In this document: positions 10,806-22,400 of the stretch, piece after piece
Layout of the letters: each line of letters starts with the position of its first letter
How positions within the stretch are numbered: position 1 is the stretch's first letter
Source of the DNA: Arcuatula senhousia
Taxonomy: Eukaryota > Mollusca > Bivalvia > Mytilida > Mytilidae
Length of the DNA stretch: 64,000 bases
Direction of reading: 5' to 3'
NCBI GenBank assembly: GCA_963971305.1
Contig: CAXARO010001699.1
Coordinates: 1-64,000, forward strand
Notes under the pieces: generated by a model
Told to the model about the DNA's origin: nothing
The model's database searches: none
The model's input: only the letters and a program-made list of their open reading frames with translations
Position numbers and translations under genes: made by a program

Positions 10806-12512
10806 ATATCACAATCATGACAATACTGGTATACCAGTATCGTAAATAATATTGGAACAAAATTGTATTCCAGTATTGTATGCCAGTATAGACCAATCGC
10901 GAGTTCATCCATTCCGGAACATTCCGGATATTAGAATGTCCAAATGTCAAAGGTCAACTGAGGTAAGATCTGACGTCAGAACATTGGGAGCAATATGGAA
11001 GCTTTAGTTCAAGAAAAATTGATGGAAAATTGAATAAAAAGTCTTGTTCTTCAATTTATAATGGTTGAACAAATATAAAAACAAACGGCATTTCCAAGGG
11101 ATTGGAGAGAAAGGAACAGGTTTCCCCGTTCCATTCATCAGAGAGTAGGTACAAGTTTTCCAGTAAAATCGGGGTAAAATGGTGGCTATTTTGGAACTTG
11201 CGACCCGGATATTGTTCCGGTATTGTTTCTTATAAAAAAATTATTTCAGTATTGTTTTAAAGGCACCGACCATTTGATTTTCGGGGGGGGGCTGGGATTT
11301 AAAAAAAAAATATTCTGGCTCTGATTTTTGGCAAAAAAAATTGTCTGGCCAGCTTATAGGGCGAAAAAAATAATCTGGCCCTCATTTTGCGCTTTAGAAA
11401 AAAAAGAGATTTTCTGAACAAAATTTTCTAGCATTGAGTGTATGGGAAAAAATAAGCTGGCCCGCGCAGCGGTCGAAAAAAAAATTCCCGGCTTGGGTGA
11501 AAATCCCAGGCCCCCCAGAAAATCAAATGGTCGGTGCCTATATAGTTGACTCATATTCTGTATTTCAGGGTTTTTATATTTGGTCTTCTTAAAAAGGGGG
11601 TCCTGATCACGAATCACGAAGAATAAAAAATGCAAATAACGAAACACGGAAATATGGCTATTTTTTGTTTTCACGGATAAAAGTTTGACTGTATATTACT
11701 GTTAAGCATGCCTAAAACAAAACACAGACAAAATACTTTGCTGAGAACGGTTCACGTGCAATATCCAATCACGATGCAAGAAAAAATATTTCAACAAATC
11801 ACAATTCATGGAAAATAAAAATTGCCAATAACGGAGAACGAAATAAACCCATCGGCTCCCTCTAAAAAGTGTCATTTGTTTTTGCTGATTTTAAAGACAT
11901 AGTAGCCAACCTTTTATTTTCGCAATAACATAATGAAATGTACACTATCATGACAATATGAAGAATATAGAGATAAACCTCTGAAGAAACTGTTAATTTT
12001 AATTTTTCAAAAAACTTACCAGAAAGTATTCTTTTTGACAAGAAACTGCAGAGTAAATGCAGTTAACAATAAATCTGCTTTGCTCAAAAGCAGGGGAAAA
12101 ACAGCAGAACTTAAAAATGATAGAATTAATCATGATACTATTATCAAAAATCAAAATCATAATAGGGGATAATTGGTAGTTTCATTTTTGCATGAAGATA
12201 ATTTTAACCAATCATTTATTTGTGATTAATAGATAATTTTTGTTGATCACATAATTAAAAAAACAATAAAACTTTTTGAAGTTAAATTATCACATCAAAA
12301 TGATAACAATATTTAATTATCAATCCTTTGAAGTTAAAAAAAACTTTATATTTCATGACTAGACTTAATAACATGTATAATTACTCAAGGAACAATACTG
12401 GAACATCAATATTCCAGTATTGTTACTATTTTGGGAAAAAATCAATAATACTGGAATAAAATTTTGTTCCAGCATTGTTAACAGTACTGGTACATACCAG
12501 TATTGTGATCGC
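10806..12512. mobile_element. 1.7-kb noncoding inverted-repeat element containing a nested foldback
   Basis: The ends are imperfect inverted repeats of about 75 bp built from TATCACAAT, ACAATACTGGTA..TACCAGTA, GGAACAAAATT and TATTCCAGTATTG. The left end contains an 18-bp palindrome (10823-10840). The interior is AT-rich with no transposase. Part of it (about 11920-12060) also occurs at 16925-17070. A separate foldback (11261-11539) sits inside. The class is unknown, and borders are good to within about 15 bp. Confidence 0.55.
11261..11539. mobile_element. Nested foldback MITE with AGGCACCGACCATTTGATTTTC arms
   Basis: The left arm AGGCACCGACCATTTGATTT (11261 onward) and the right arm ending AAATCAAATGGTCGGTGCCT (to 11539) are inverse copies, followed by facing G and C runs. 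Open frames through it are chance products of the repeat. A short partial relative (AAATCAAATGGTTACTCCC) occurs near 55775. Confidence 0.65.
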
Positions 12513-12679
12513 CAAGTACATACAATATATATACATACAAGCATGAATTATGTAAACGATATGTTGTGTCCTTGGAAAAATGGTTGACCATCATACTTGA
12601 AATCGGGACTTGTTTTTTTCTTCTTTTGATTTTGGATGAAAATAATATATTTTCAACAGGCCAAGTTATCTTTAACAGA

Positions 12680-13110
12680 CAAACAGGGCAAGGTTCAGCC
12701 AATATGAAGTGACTTCGTCCTGCCAACTTTGTTATGAGGCCGATGAAACCTTAGAACACTTCATGCTTAATTGAAGCATCCTCCAAGATGCCGTAATTCT
12801 AATAGTAAAATTCAGCAACTATAGTAGGCACAGTAGCGGAGAACAATACCAAATGCTTACAGCTTATTCTTGACAACAGAAGAATCAAAGGCCTGACCAA
12901 AGACACAAAGGTCGAACTTGTCAGCATATCCAGAGGACTATGCTACAAACTACATCAAGCCACTAAGTGCCATATTTAAGGACAAGTGGGGCAAATGCAC
13001 AAAAATTGTCTTCTATCTCTCTTTCTTTTTTTTGAAGTAACAGTGTGACGGTGGAGGCGAATTGGCATTAATTTGTCGGCTCCTAGGATAGGAGGAATTT
13101 ACGCACAACA
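12680..13110 (+). pseudogene. LINE 3' end relic (RT-endonuclease C terminus)
   Basis: The plus strand contains a CYEADETLEHFML-like stretch, the zinc-knuckle-like region found near the C terminus of many non-LTR retrotransposons. Another frame reads AIFKDKWGKC. Stops and frameshifts interrupt it. It sits next to the right end of the 1.7-kb element. Confidence 0.45.
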
Positions 13111-13339
13111 GAACAGAACATATAATAAGAACTTGATTAGAACTGTTATATAATAAATAATGCTAATAGTGAAAAAAATATGACACATTCCAAAAAATAT
13201 TGTTCTGGAACCAAATCTATGATCATTTTTGCATACCATAGAATCATTAATGGACACTGGCTGCTTCTGCTGCCTCTCAGTGTTTTTATTTGGATATTTG
13301 ACTTCACGTTACTTCTGGTGCTGATGTTGTCAATGTCTA

Positions 13340-15700
13340 ATGTGAAGTCAAATTTGCATTCTTACCTTTTCAGGAAGACAATTCCATGTGCCCACTACCC
13401 TCTGGGTAAAACTGAACTTCCCTGTGTTCAGCTTGCCTCTTTCCTTCAATATTTTCTTATTGTGGCCTCTTGTGGTGGTTTCTGGGATAGATGGAAAGAA
13501 CTCTTCTGTGACCTCCATATCATACATCATATACCATACATTGATGTCGCTATCATATTTTTTTAATGTTGGCATTTTAAGGTTTTGAAGCCTTTCTTTG
13601 TATGGGAGGTCTTTTAGCAAATGCATTTGTTCTGTTGCCCTTCTCTGTACATTTTGGAAACTTTGTAGGGTGACCAGACCGATTCAACATATTCAAGGTG
13701 CCTCACTAGTGCTTGAACTATGTATCTGAGGCAGCACTGATCAAAATGGGTGTATGTTCTTCTTATAAGGCCCATTATGTTGTTGGCTTTATTTACCTAG
13801 TTTTGTATGTGGGTTGTAAAGGACATGTTTTCGTCTAATGTTATGCCAATGTCCTCCCCCCTCTGATTTTTCCAGGTAAACTTTCTCTCTTTTGTCGCTG
13901 TATAAATGGTAGCTTATTTCCCTGCTATTAGGTTTATTCTTGCTTGATATGACGACTAGCTTGCACTTATTTGGGTGAAATTTTAAAAGCCATTTTTCTG
14001 ATCAGTCTTGTAGCCTGTCAAGGTCTTCCTGAAGTTTTGTTCGTCATCTTCATTTCTGATTTCTTAGTAAATTTATGTGTCATCGATAAAGAGGTATGCT
14101 GTGGAATCTACACATTCTGGAATGTCGTTAATATAGATCACAAAGAATTGGTTCCAGAACACTGCCTTTATGGATCCCTTCTAAGAAGTCCTCTACCCAT
14201 CTGACCAGGAAGATGTTAACTTTATATTTCTTCATTTTTAAAATGAGTCTTCTTTGTGGTACCGTATCAAAGGCCTTCATGCAGTCCATGTATAAATGGC
14301 GTCAATTGTGCAACCCCATCTCGCATCTTTGTCCATTCGTCCACGACTTTTAGAAGTTCTGCCAGATATGAACCAAAGTTGTTGCTGTTTATATGGTCTA
14401 CTTTGTTCCCTGACTAATTTTTCATGAGTTTGCTTACCGCGCTAGTTAGACTTTCTGGTCTACAGTTTCCAGGGTCAGATTTCCCTCCTTTTTGAAGACT
14501 GCTGACCTTCAGCAAGTGATTGGTTGAATATAATAGTAAAGGGACGAGCAATAAATTATCTTAGCTCTTTCAGAGCTTTGGGATGGCTTTCATCTTGCCC
14601 AGGTGATTTTGTGGTTTACCGGTATATCTTTTGATATTTTATGTACTTACCGTACTTCAATTTCTTTAAGTTTGCTGTCTTTCTTTATATCATGGCACTA
14701 GGATTGATATAATCTTTTTTATGGTAGTTCCCTTTCTGGTTCTTCTGTAAACACGCTACAAAAGAAGTTTGCTAGTAACTCTGCTTTCTCCTTGTCTGAC
14801 TTCGTGGTTTAATAGGCCTCCCAACATTGTCAAATGTCTTCAGTTCAGCTATAAAAGTTTTTGCCTTTCTATTGGAGTTTGCATACTACCAAAACTTTTT
14901 TGGGTTTGACTTGACATTCTTTGCTATATCCTTTTCCATCTTTAATTTTGCTTCTCTGATTTTCTCTTTGACTTGGTTTCTTAGTTTTGCAAATTCCTAG
15001 CTTTGTATTTTTCTGGATCATTTGTTTCCCTCTATATCTGCCAACATCTATGTTTTTTTCTTAATTTTGCTTATCGTGTTCTCGTCGAGGGGAAGATAGA
15101 TGTTTCCTGGCCTTAGTGTTTGCTTAACTGTTGCTGTGGGGTATTCCCTATTTTCGTAAATAGTGAGTTATCTCCCATTTGCAAGACTTGTCCTCCATTA
15201 CAGTAAGTATATTACATTGGAATAAATGGGGAAAATAAAGTTTTTATTTTTTCTAATTATTCAAAGGGCCTAGCGGTCCCTGTTCGTCAAAGAAAACATG
15301 TTAAATACCTTTTTGAAAATCATTTTATTTAATTTTAGAAATTTTTTGACAAAATAAAAAATAAATGCAGAAAAGCTTATATTTCCCCACAGTAACAAGT
15401 ATAAAATACCTTCTGGAAAGAGAAGATAACTCTGCAAATGGGAGATAACCCACTATATACGAAAAGAGGGATGATTCTTAGCTTCTTCAAATTTATCTCT
15501 GAATATCGAAATTCTACCTAGTTGAGGCTTAGAAATTGCATGGATCATTTGTTGGTAGTCCCCCTTGAAAAAGTTCCATCTTTCCCTTTTTGTGCTCTGT
15601 AATTCATAACAACATTTAAAGTCAAACTCTAGTCCGCAATGGTCACTATTTCCAAGCCTTAGGGTCAACATACTTTAATTTTCTATCATGTTCCTCATTT
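13340..15700 (-). pseudogene. Degenerate non-LTR retrotransposon (Jockey/CR1-like), antisense
   Basis: Reading down the minus strand, the 15671-15453 part has LGNSDHCGLEFDF, the end of an APE-type endonuclease (SDH motif). Around 14.0-14.3 kb are RT-like pieces in broken frames. At 13626-13348 is DLPYKERLQNLKMP followed by a VVGTWNCLPEKV C terminus, typical of Jockey/CR1-type ORF2. Many stops and frameshifts make it inactive. A MITE (15151-15465) is inserted within it. Confidence 0.75.
15151..15465. mobile_element. MITE inserted in the antisense LINE relic
   Basis: The termini TTTTCGTAAATAGTGAG and the inverse CTATATACGAAAA bracket about 315 bp. A shared inner arm GTTATCTCCCATTTGCA is mirrored by TGCAAATGGGAGATAAC. 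LINE homology continues on both sides. Confidence 0.6.
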
Positions 15701-15834
15701 GCAAGGCATGGTTTTCTGGCATATTGGCTGTTCATTATATATCCAAGTCTAATAACTGAAGTTTCGGTTGACATTATATTTATTCCATCAAATTGAACCA
15801 ACTGATAAGTAGGAAACTAGAAAGAAAAGATTGA

Positions 15835-16150
15835 TGGTGTTTACTGGTTTTGTCTCTGCCCTTTCGGACTTTTGACATTCGGATACCCCATTGGTACCTC
15901 GGCTTCATTCCAAATGGGCTTTTATTTCTGGTCATTTATATCTGAGAAAACATGAACCTATGATATTCTCAGTTTTATATATCGCCTAAAAAACGACCAT
16001 TTTTTATAATTTCAATGTGTTTAAAAAAGAAATAGCTTTTGCTTTAATTTCAATATCAAATTGAACAAAGATCGGTGGTGTTTACTGGTTTTGTCTCTGC
16101 CCTTTCGGACTTTTCACATTTGGATGCCCCTTTGGTACCTCTCCCTCTGC
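15835..16150 (+). repeat. Two tandem copies of a TTTACTGGTTTTGTC..GGTACCTC block
   Basis: GGTGTTTACTGGTTTTGTC, then GCCCTTTCGGACTTTT and TTGGTACCTC, occur at about 15836-15899 and again at about 16076-16141, separated by about 240 bp. The block is the distal part of the Penelope-like tail seen at 1228 and 52720. It lies just upstream of the LRRC59 promoter. Confidence 0.6.
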
Positions 16151-16379
16151 TTCTTCCGGAAACGTTTTGACCCTGTTGTGGGTATAGATATATAAGTAGT
16201 AGAAGCCACTGCATTTATTGCAAATATAAACTGAAAAAAATATAAAATAAAAAATTATAACAAAACTTCATTTCTTCAAAATAAATTACTTATATTAAAA
16301 AGAAATGTCTGTCACTTGTCTAAATTTTTTATTTGTGTTTTTTTAAAAAGACAAAGCATTTGCTGCTGCCAGATGAGAT

Positions 16380-16447
16380 AAAAATAGACGAACTTCCGGT
16401 GTGACGAAATCAAGTTTCGTTTTCTCCATAGTCATAGACCTGTCAAA
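16380..16447 (+). promoter_or_regulatory. Proximal promoter / 5' UTR of LRRC59
   Basis: The stretch just before the LRRC59 ATG contains CTTCCGG at 16393-16399, an ETS/NRF-2-type core common in TATA-less housekeeping promoters. A GTGACGAAA block follows. No TATA box is evident at a useful distance. The ATG context is CAAAATGC. The assignment rests on position and motif only. Confidence 0.4.
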
Positions 16448-19400
16448 ATGCCGAAAGAAAACTTGAAAGAAAAACTGGAGGGAAATGAGTTAGATTTAGG
16501 ATTGAGTAATTTAGCAACAGTTCCCGTTAAGGAATTAGTAAGAAGATATTCAACTCATATGCATATTTCTCTAATGATCCCTAAGTTCTAACTTAAAAAT
16601 GAAACAGGAATGCGACACGTTGAACTCTGAAAGAAAGGAGTTCTGAAATCTTTGAATCATCTAACATGTTTACCTGCTAGATTTTAGTGCAGCAAAAATA
16701 CGGTCACAGGCAATGTGCAAGAAAATGATTTTGGTCGTTTTGCCAAGATTTCTGATGGCATCATTGACATTGGCGGATCCGGGGGGCTGGGGGGCTTTTG
16801 GCGGAAAAATTTGGTTGAATACATAGGAAATCATTGAAGCCTGACCAAAGCGGGCCCCTCTTTTCAGAATTTCTGGATCCACTACTGGGCGTTGCCAGCT
16901 TAATACATAGAACCTAACATTTTTCACAAATTTTAAAACATAATGAAATTCACATTCATGACATTATGATTATATGAAGAAGATTGTGTAAAACCTCTGA
17001 AAAAACTGTTCAGTTTAAAAAAAAAACTAACCAAAAGTATTCTTTGAAAGAAGACAGCAGAAAAAATATGCGGTGTCAAAAAAGAGGACAAACTACATGT
17101 AATTGTAAAATTAAACATTGGTACCTGTCGCGACATTACTTGGATCAGGTATTTTGTTTGACCATTCAATCACTCAGAGAATACCTAGTAATCCTGTTAT
17201 CATAAAATTGCTTTCTGTCATATAGATTCTACATTGTTTGTCTGACATTTTCCCCACTTTTATATTTTAGTAATATGAGGCAGGTTAAACCTGTGATGCT
17301 CCCAAAGTTACAATGCATTAAAATATTTTTTACAATTAAATTTTTTTTTAATAAGTTGAATTAAAAATCTATTACTATTCTTGTTAAGGTGTTAGCTTGG
17401 GTGAAAAGTTTTTGATTGGCCTCCTTTTACATCTCATCCCATAACAGTCAATGTCTATTCTGGAAATCAGTCTTGAAACGCCCATGTGTGATCATGAACA
17501 TTTGGCCACCACTTCCACGCTTGTCAAGAGGATTCATAAGAAATTTTATAGTTCATTGATGTAGTTACATATATATTATACTGAATTTACCTTAGGGTAG
17601 TCTATTTGAGATGTTAATTACGATGAAAAGGTTTTGGTTGCCTCTTCTCAGAGCTAATTACATGCACATCTCAACAAGATCCTAGACATCTGACCAGTGC
17701 TTATTAAAACCCCTGGACCCTTGGCAAAGACATAAATAATTTGGATTGCAAGATGGAAGAGATACTGTTCTTTTATTTATCATTCTCTTAATTAGGGTAT
17801 TGCTTTAAATGCCATGATATAATTTTTTTCAGGCTGCCATTCCTAAAGCCACTGTCCTTGACCTTTCAAACAATGTCATAGCAGTATTACCTGTAAGTAT
17901 AAAATGTTACTGTACATCATACTCTATTATATAAAGTTACTCTTATCAAACTCTTAAAAGGGGGTCTTTAAAGGCATGGGGTATTGCTCTTCACATACAT
18001 GTCTGTTTGTTTGTTACATTAGTCATGTAAGCATTTTTTTCTTAGTAGTTATATTAAGATAGATATTTGGTATGTGATATGTGGTATATAATACAAGTTC
18101 AAAATGTTGGACATTATAAAGATGTACATTAATTAACAATTTGTTGCAATTAACCATAGATGCATATTTACTGCAGCAAAAAAATTGAATGTAATTACAC
18201 TTTGTTTCGTTTTCAGGACACATTTTCAACACTGACTCATCTAGTTAAAATTGATTTGAGTAAGAACTTGCTGACAGAGTTACCAGAGAATTTTGGAAAC
18301 CTTAGGAGCTTGCAGCATTTAGACTTGTTGGGTAATAAGCTGTCAATGTTGCCACTGAGTTTTGCCCGGCTAGACAGACTCAGGTGGTTAGACCTTAAAG
18401 ATAACCCTTTGGTGGATGGGCTGAGGAAAAATGCTGGAGACTGTTTGAACGAGGCTCAGTGTAAACGATGTGCACAAAATGTAAGTCAATAATATTTTGT
18501 ACTAATGAATGAGACAATAATGGTCTCTTTGACATGTTGATAGATTCTTTGTAAACCTTGCAATGAAATTACTTAAATGAAGGATTTACATGTAGGTAAA
18601 TTACTCCATAAACATGCACATGACATGACTGATAGAGAAGACTGATGCCATTGGGATGGTAAAAACATGCAAATGGTTTATTTTAGGGATAGAATATACA
18701 GGTAAATAATCAATAAAAATGCCACTACTGGTAATCCTTTTGGCAAAAAGTTAATTTTACAAATGCATGTAAATATTACCCTGTGAAAATTATGAATTAG
18801 ATATCCATTACACAGCATTGAAGAAAACTGACTTAAAAAAATCAGAAAACTGTCTTCAGTACACAACATTGACCAAATATTCATTGCCAGTTTACCCTAA
18901 ATATGCTGATATACATATATATTTCATAAACAAATCAAAATAGAAGTTCTAACCTGAGTTTTTTTTTGCTACTTCCTATTAGATTCTTAGATACATGAAA
19001 GACCTCAGTTCTGGGTTGGAAAGAGAGAAACAAAAAAGACTACAGAAAGAGAGAGGTGAGCCTAACATTATGACAACATTATTAAGGCTTTTGTTTTCAC
19101 AGATTCCACAATGCTTGCCTGGCTAGTGAATTCTAGTGAGCTTTCCATTGATCAGGCTATTTGAAGTTCGCTATTGTACATTATTTATCATCGGTAATTA
19201 GCTGCTTTTTCCTTTGATTTCATCTGCTTGATATTTTTTAGTATCATTGACAGTCCGTGACAATATTTTAAACTGTGACGTCATTTGCAAAAATATGACG
19301 TAATTTGTGACCTCATGTGACGTTATTGTACTTAAAGCTCATTAAAGGCATTAAATGTGTGGGGTTTTTTAATTACCGTTAAAAAGAATATTATATACTT

Positions 19401-22400
19401 TCCTTTTTGATACTATCTACATCTAGTCTCATATCAGACTCGTACTACCAGACTTGTCTGATACTCACCTAGATAAAGATAGCATCAAAAAGGAAAGTGC
19501 ATAATATTCTATATCTTATTGAAATTTTCAAAGGAAAGGACTGATTCCATGTGCAAAAAAATAACCCGGTTTGTTTCAAAATGAAAGGAAAATTTACAGT
19601 TGATTAGAATGCAGAGAATTAAGAATTATATGTATTGCCTGCTGTTTTTATTCTTAATCATATGGATTGCTGCCTCCCAAAAATCCAAAAAAATACTTCT
19701 ACCATACCCATGGTAATCTGAAGGCAAATGACATTTTCATAGTTTTTCATAGAAATGATATCATATACAATTAACCATTTTAAACCATAAAGAATTGATA
19801 ATTGATTCTGTATTAAATTTAAATGATATGTATATTTTATTTTCAAGGCATTTGCCCCAAAAACTCAAAAGATGATCCTTTTATTTTATGATCAGTGTAC
19901 TCTTTTTATGTTTGTGTCACAAAATTTGTTGAAAATCATAAAAATTAAGCCCTGTCTACCTTAAAACTGTTAGCCCTTTACAACCACGTGAGCAACCATG
20001 ACACTTACCTCATTACTCACATGATAAAAAAATTCATGTTAAAACAGTGTTCTCCCCAGAAATATTTCAATCCATCTTTGTATTGTCAGTTATTTTGAAA
20101 TTATAGCATCACAGTCCCTTTAATGTATATTAGAAGAAAATTTCTGATAAGGGCAAATAAAAAAATATGTGTGTTTCCTTACCTACCCTAGTTTTTCATG
20201 CTGACCCTAGCCTTTTTATTGACATTTAAGCACCATTAAACTTGATGTAAAAGCATATCTACTCCCCATTCACTCAAGGTTAAAAATAAGAAATTAAATA
20301 AAAAATAATGCTTAGAGCTGTTCCAGCAAAACATACATGGGACGGGGGGAAGGCTCTTGAAAATTCATAGACCCCCCCCATAGAAGCAATTTTTTTCACA
20401 TATACCCACCCATAGAATCAAAAATTGCAACTTTACAGGCACCAATAGAAGCAAATTTTAGAAAAAAATTAATTTTGATTTATTCCAAATTTGGATTTGC
20501 TTTATGTGGTAGAAAATGCTATTATAAGTCATGATATCATTTTTAGCTCACCTTGCAGAAGGCAATGTGAGCTTTTGCAATCACTTGGCGTCCGTCGTCT
20601 GTCGTCCGTCGTTCAACTTTTCAAAAATCTTCTTCTCTGAAACCGCTTGGCCAAATGTATTGAAAATTAGTAGGGTTGTTCTGTAGTATATCCTCTACAA
20701 ATTTATCGTTCGAAATTTTGATTCGACAAAAAACATGGCCGCCATGGCTAAAAATAGAACATAGGGGTAAATTGCAGTTTTTTGCAAATAACTCAAAAAC
20801 CGTAACAGATATCAAAATTCTGGCATAGGGAAAAAGTGATCAGCACCTCAAGATCTACCTGCCCAGAAATTTTCAAGAAGATCCAACAACCGATGTAGGA
20901 GTTATTGCCCTTTTTCTGGATTTTTTCCAAAAAAAATACTTATTTAGCCCTATATCTTGAAAACTATACAAGATATTTCAAAAAATTAGATTTCATATGG
21001 ATAAGCACATCAAGATCTACAAAAGTTGTAACAGAGTCAAAGTTGTAGGATCGTTCGTTTAGGAGTTATATCCCTTGAATTGTAAAAATTGACCAGTTTC
21101 ATAGTTTTTTGTTCAACATTTCAAAAATCTTCTTCTCTGAAACTGCTTAGTCAAATGAAATGAAACTTAGTAGGGTTGTTTAGTAGTATGTGGTCTACAA
21201 AATTATGGTTCGAAATTTCGATTCGACAAAAAACATGGCTGCCATGGCTAAAAATAGAACATAAGGGTAAATTGCAGTTTTTTGCAAACTACTCAAAAAT
21301 GGTAACAGATATTAAAATTCTATTTGAGTAATAATGATCAGCACATAAAGATCTACCTGCCCTGAAGTTTTGAAGAAGATCTGACAATAGTTGTAGGAGT
21401 TATTGCCCTTTTTCTTTTTTTTTTCAAATTTTGCTCTTTTAAGACTTATATCTTGAAAACAATACAAGATATTTGAAAAATTTAAATTGCATATGGTTAA
21501 GCACATAAAGATCTAAAAATTATGTAATGGGGTCAAAGTTGTAAGACCTTTCTTGATAGAAGTTGTTTCCCTAAGAACATTAAAATTGATAATTCCACAG
21601 AGTAGCAGTCCTTTGTTATATACAGCATATAAGTATCATCGAATACAAGGTGAGCGATTCAGGCTCCTGGGAGCCTCTAGTTTCTTTTTATTAGCTCACC
21701 TGGACCGAAGGTCCATGTGAGCTATTACCATCACTTGGCGTCCGTCGTCGTCCGCGTCGTCGTTGTCGTCGTCCGTTAACAATTTTTAAAAAATCTTCTT
21801 CTCTGAAACTGCTGAACAGAATTTCTTCAAACTTGATATGATTTATCCTTAGGGTGTCCTGCACAAAAATTGTGTTCGGTATTTTGATCCGTCAAAAAAC
21901 ATGGCCGCCGTTGCTAAAAATAGACCAAGGGGGTCAGACTACTGTTTTTGGCTTGTAAATCAAAAAGTATAAGAGATAGATGAAATCTGATGCCACGGTG
22001 CTGCTTCAGCATCAAAAGCTCTACAAAAGTCTCTATTGAGTCGAAGTTGTCAGATGACCCCTTATGGGAGTTATGGCCCCTTAAAGGTGAAAAATAGCAT
22101 TTTTTCATGTTTTTGGCCTATGGAATGAAAACTATTGCAGATAGAGAGAAGCTGTTGCTTGCTTAAATGTTCAGCTCATTTAGCTCTACAAAAGTCTCCA
22201 TAAGGTCAAAGTTGTCAAATGACCCCTTATAGGGGTTATGGCCCCTTAAAGGCAAAAAACAGAGTTTTTGGCCTGTAGAATGAAAACTATTGCAGATAGA
22301 GAAAAGCTGTAGCTTGCTTAAATGTTCAGCTCCTTTAGCTCTACACAAGCCTCCATAGGGTCGAAGTTGTCAGATGACCCCTTATAGGGATTACGGCCCC

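Noticed and set aside
16984..17205. Plus-strand frame rich in Lys in LRRC59 intron 1
   Set aside because: It overlaps a fragment shared with the noncoding 1.7-kb element and has no homology I recognise.
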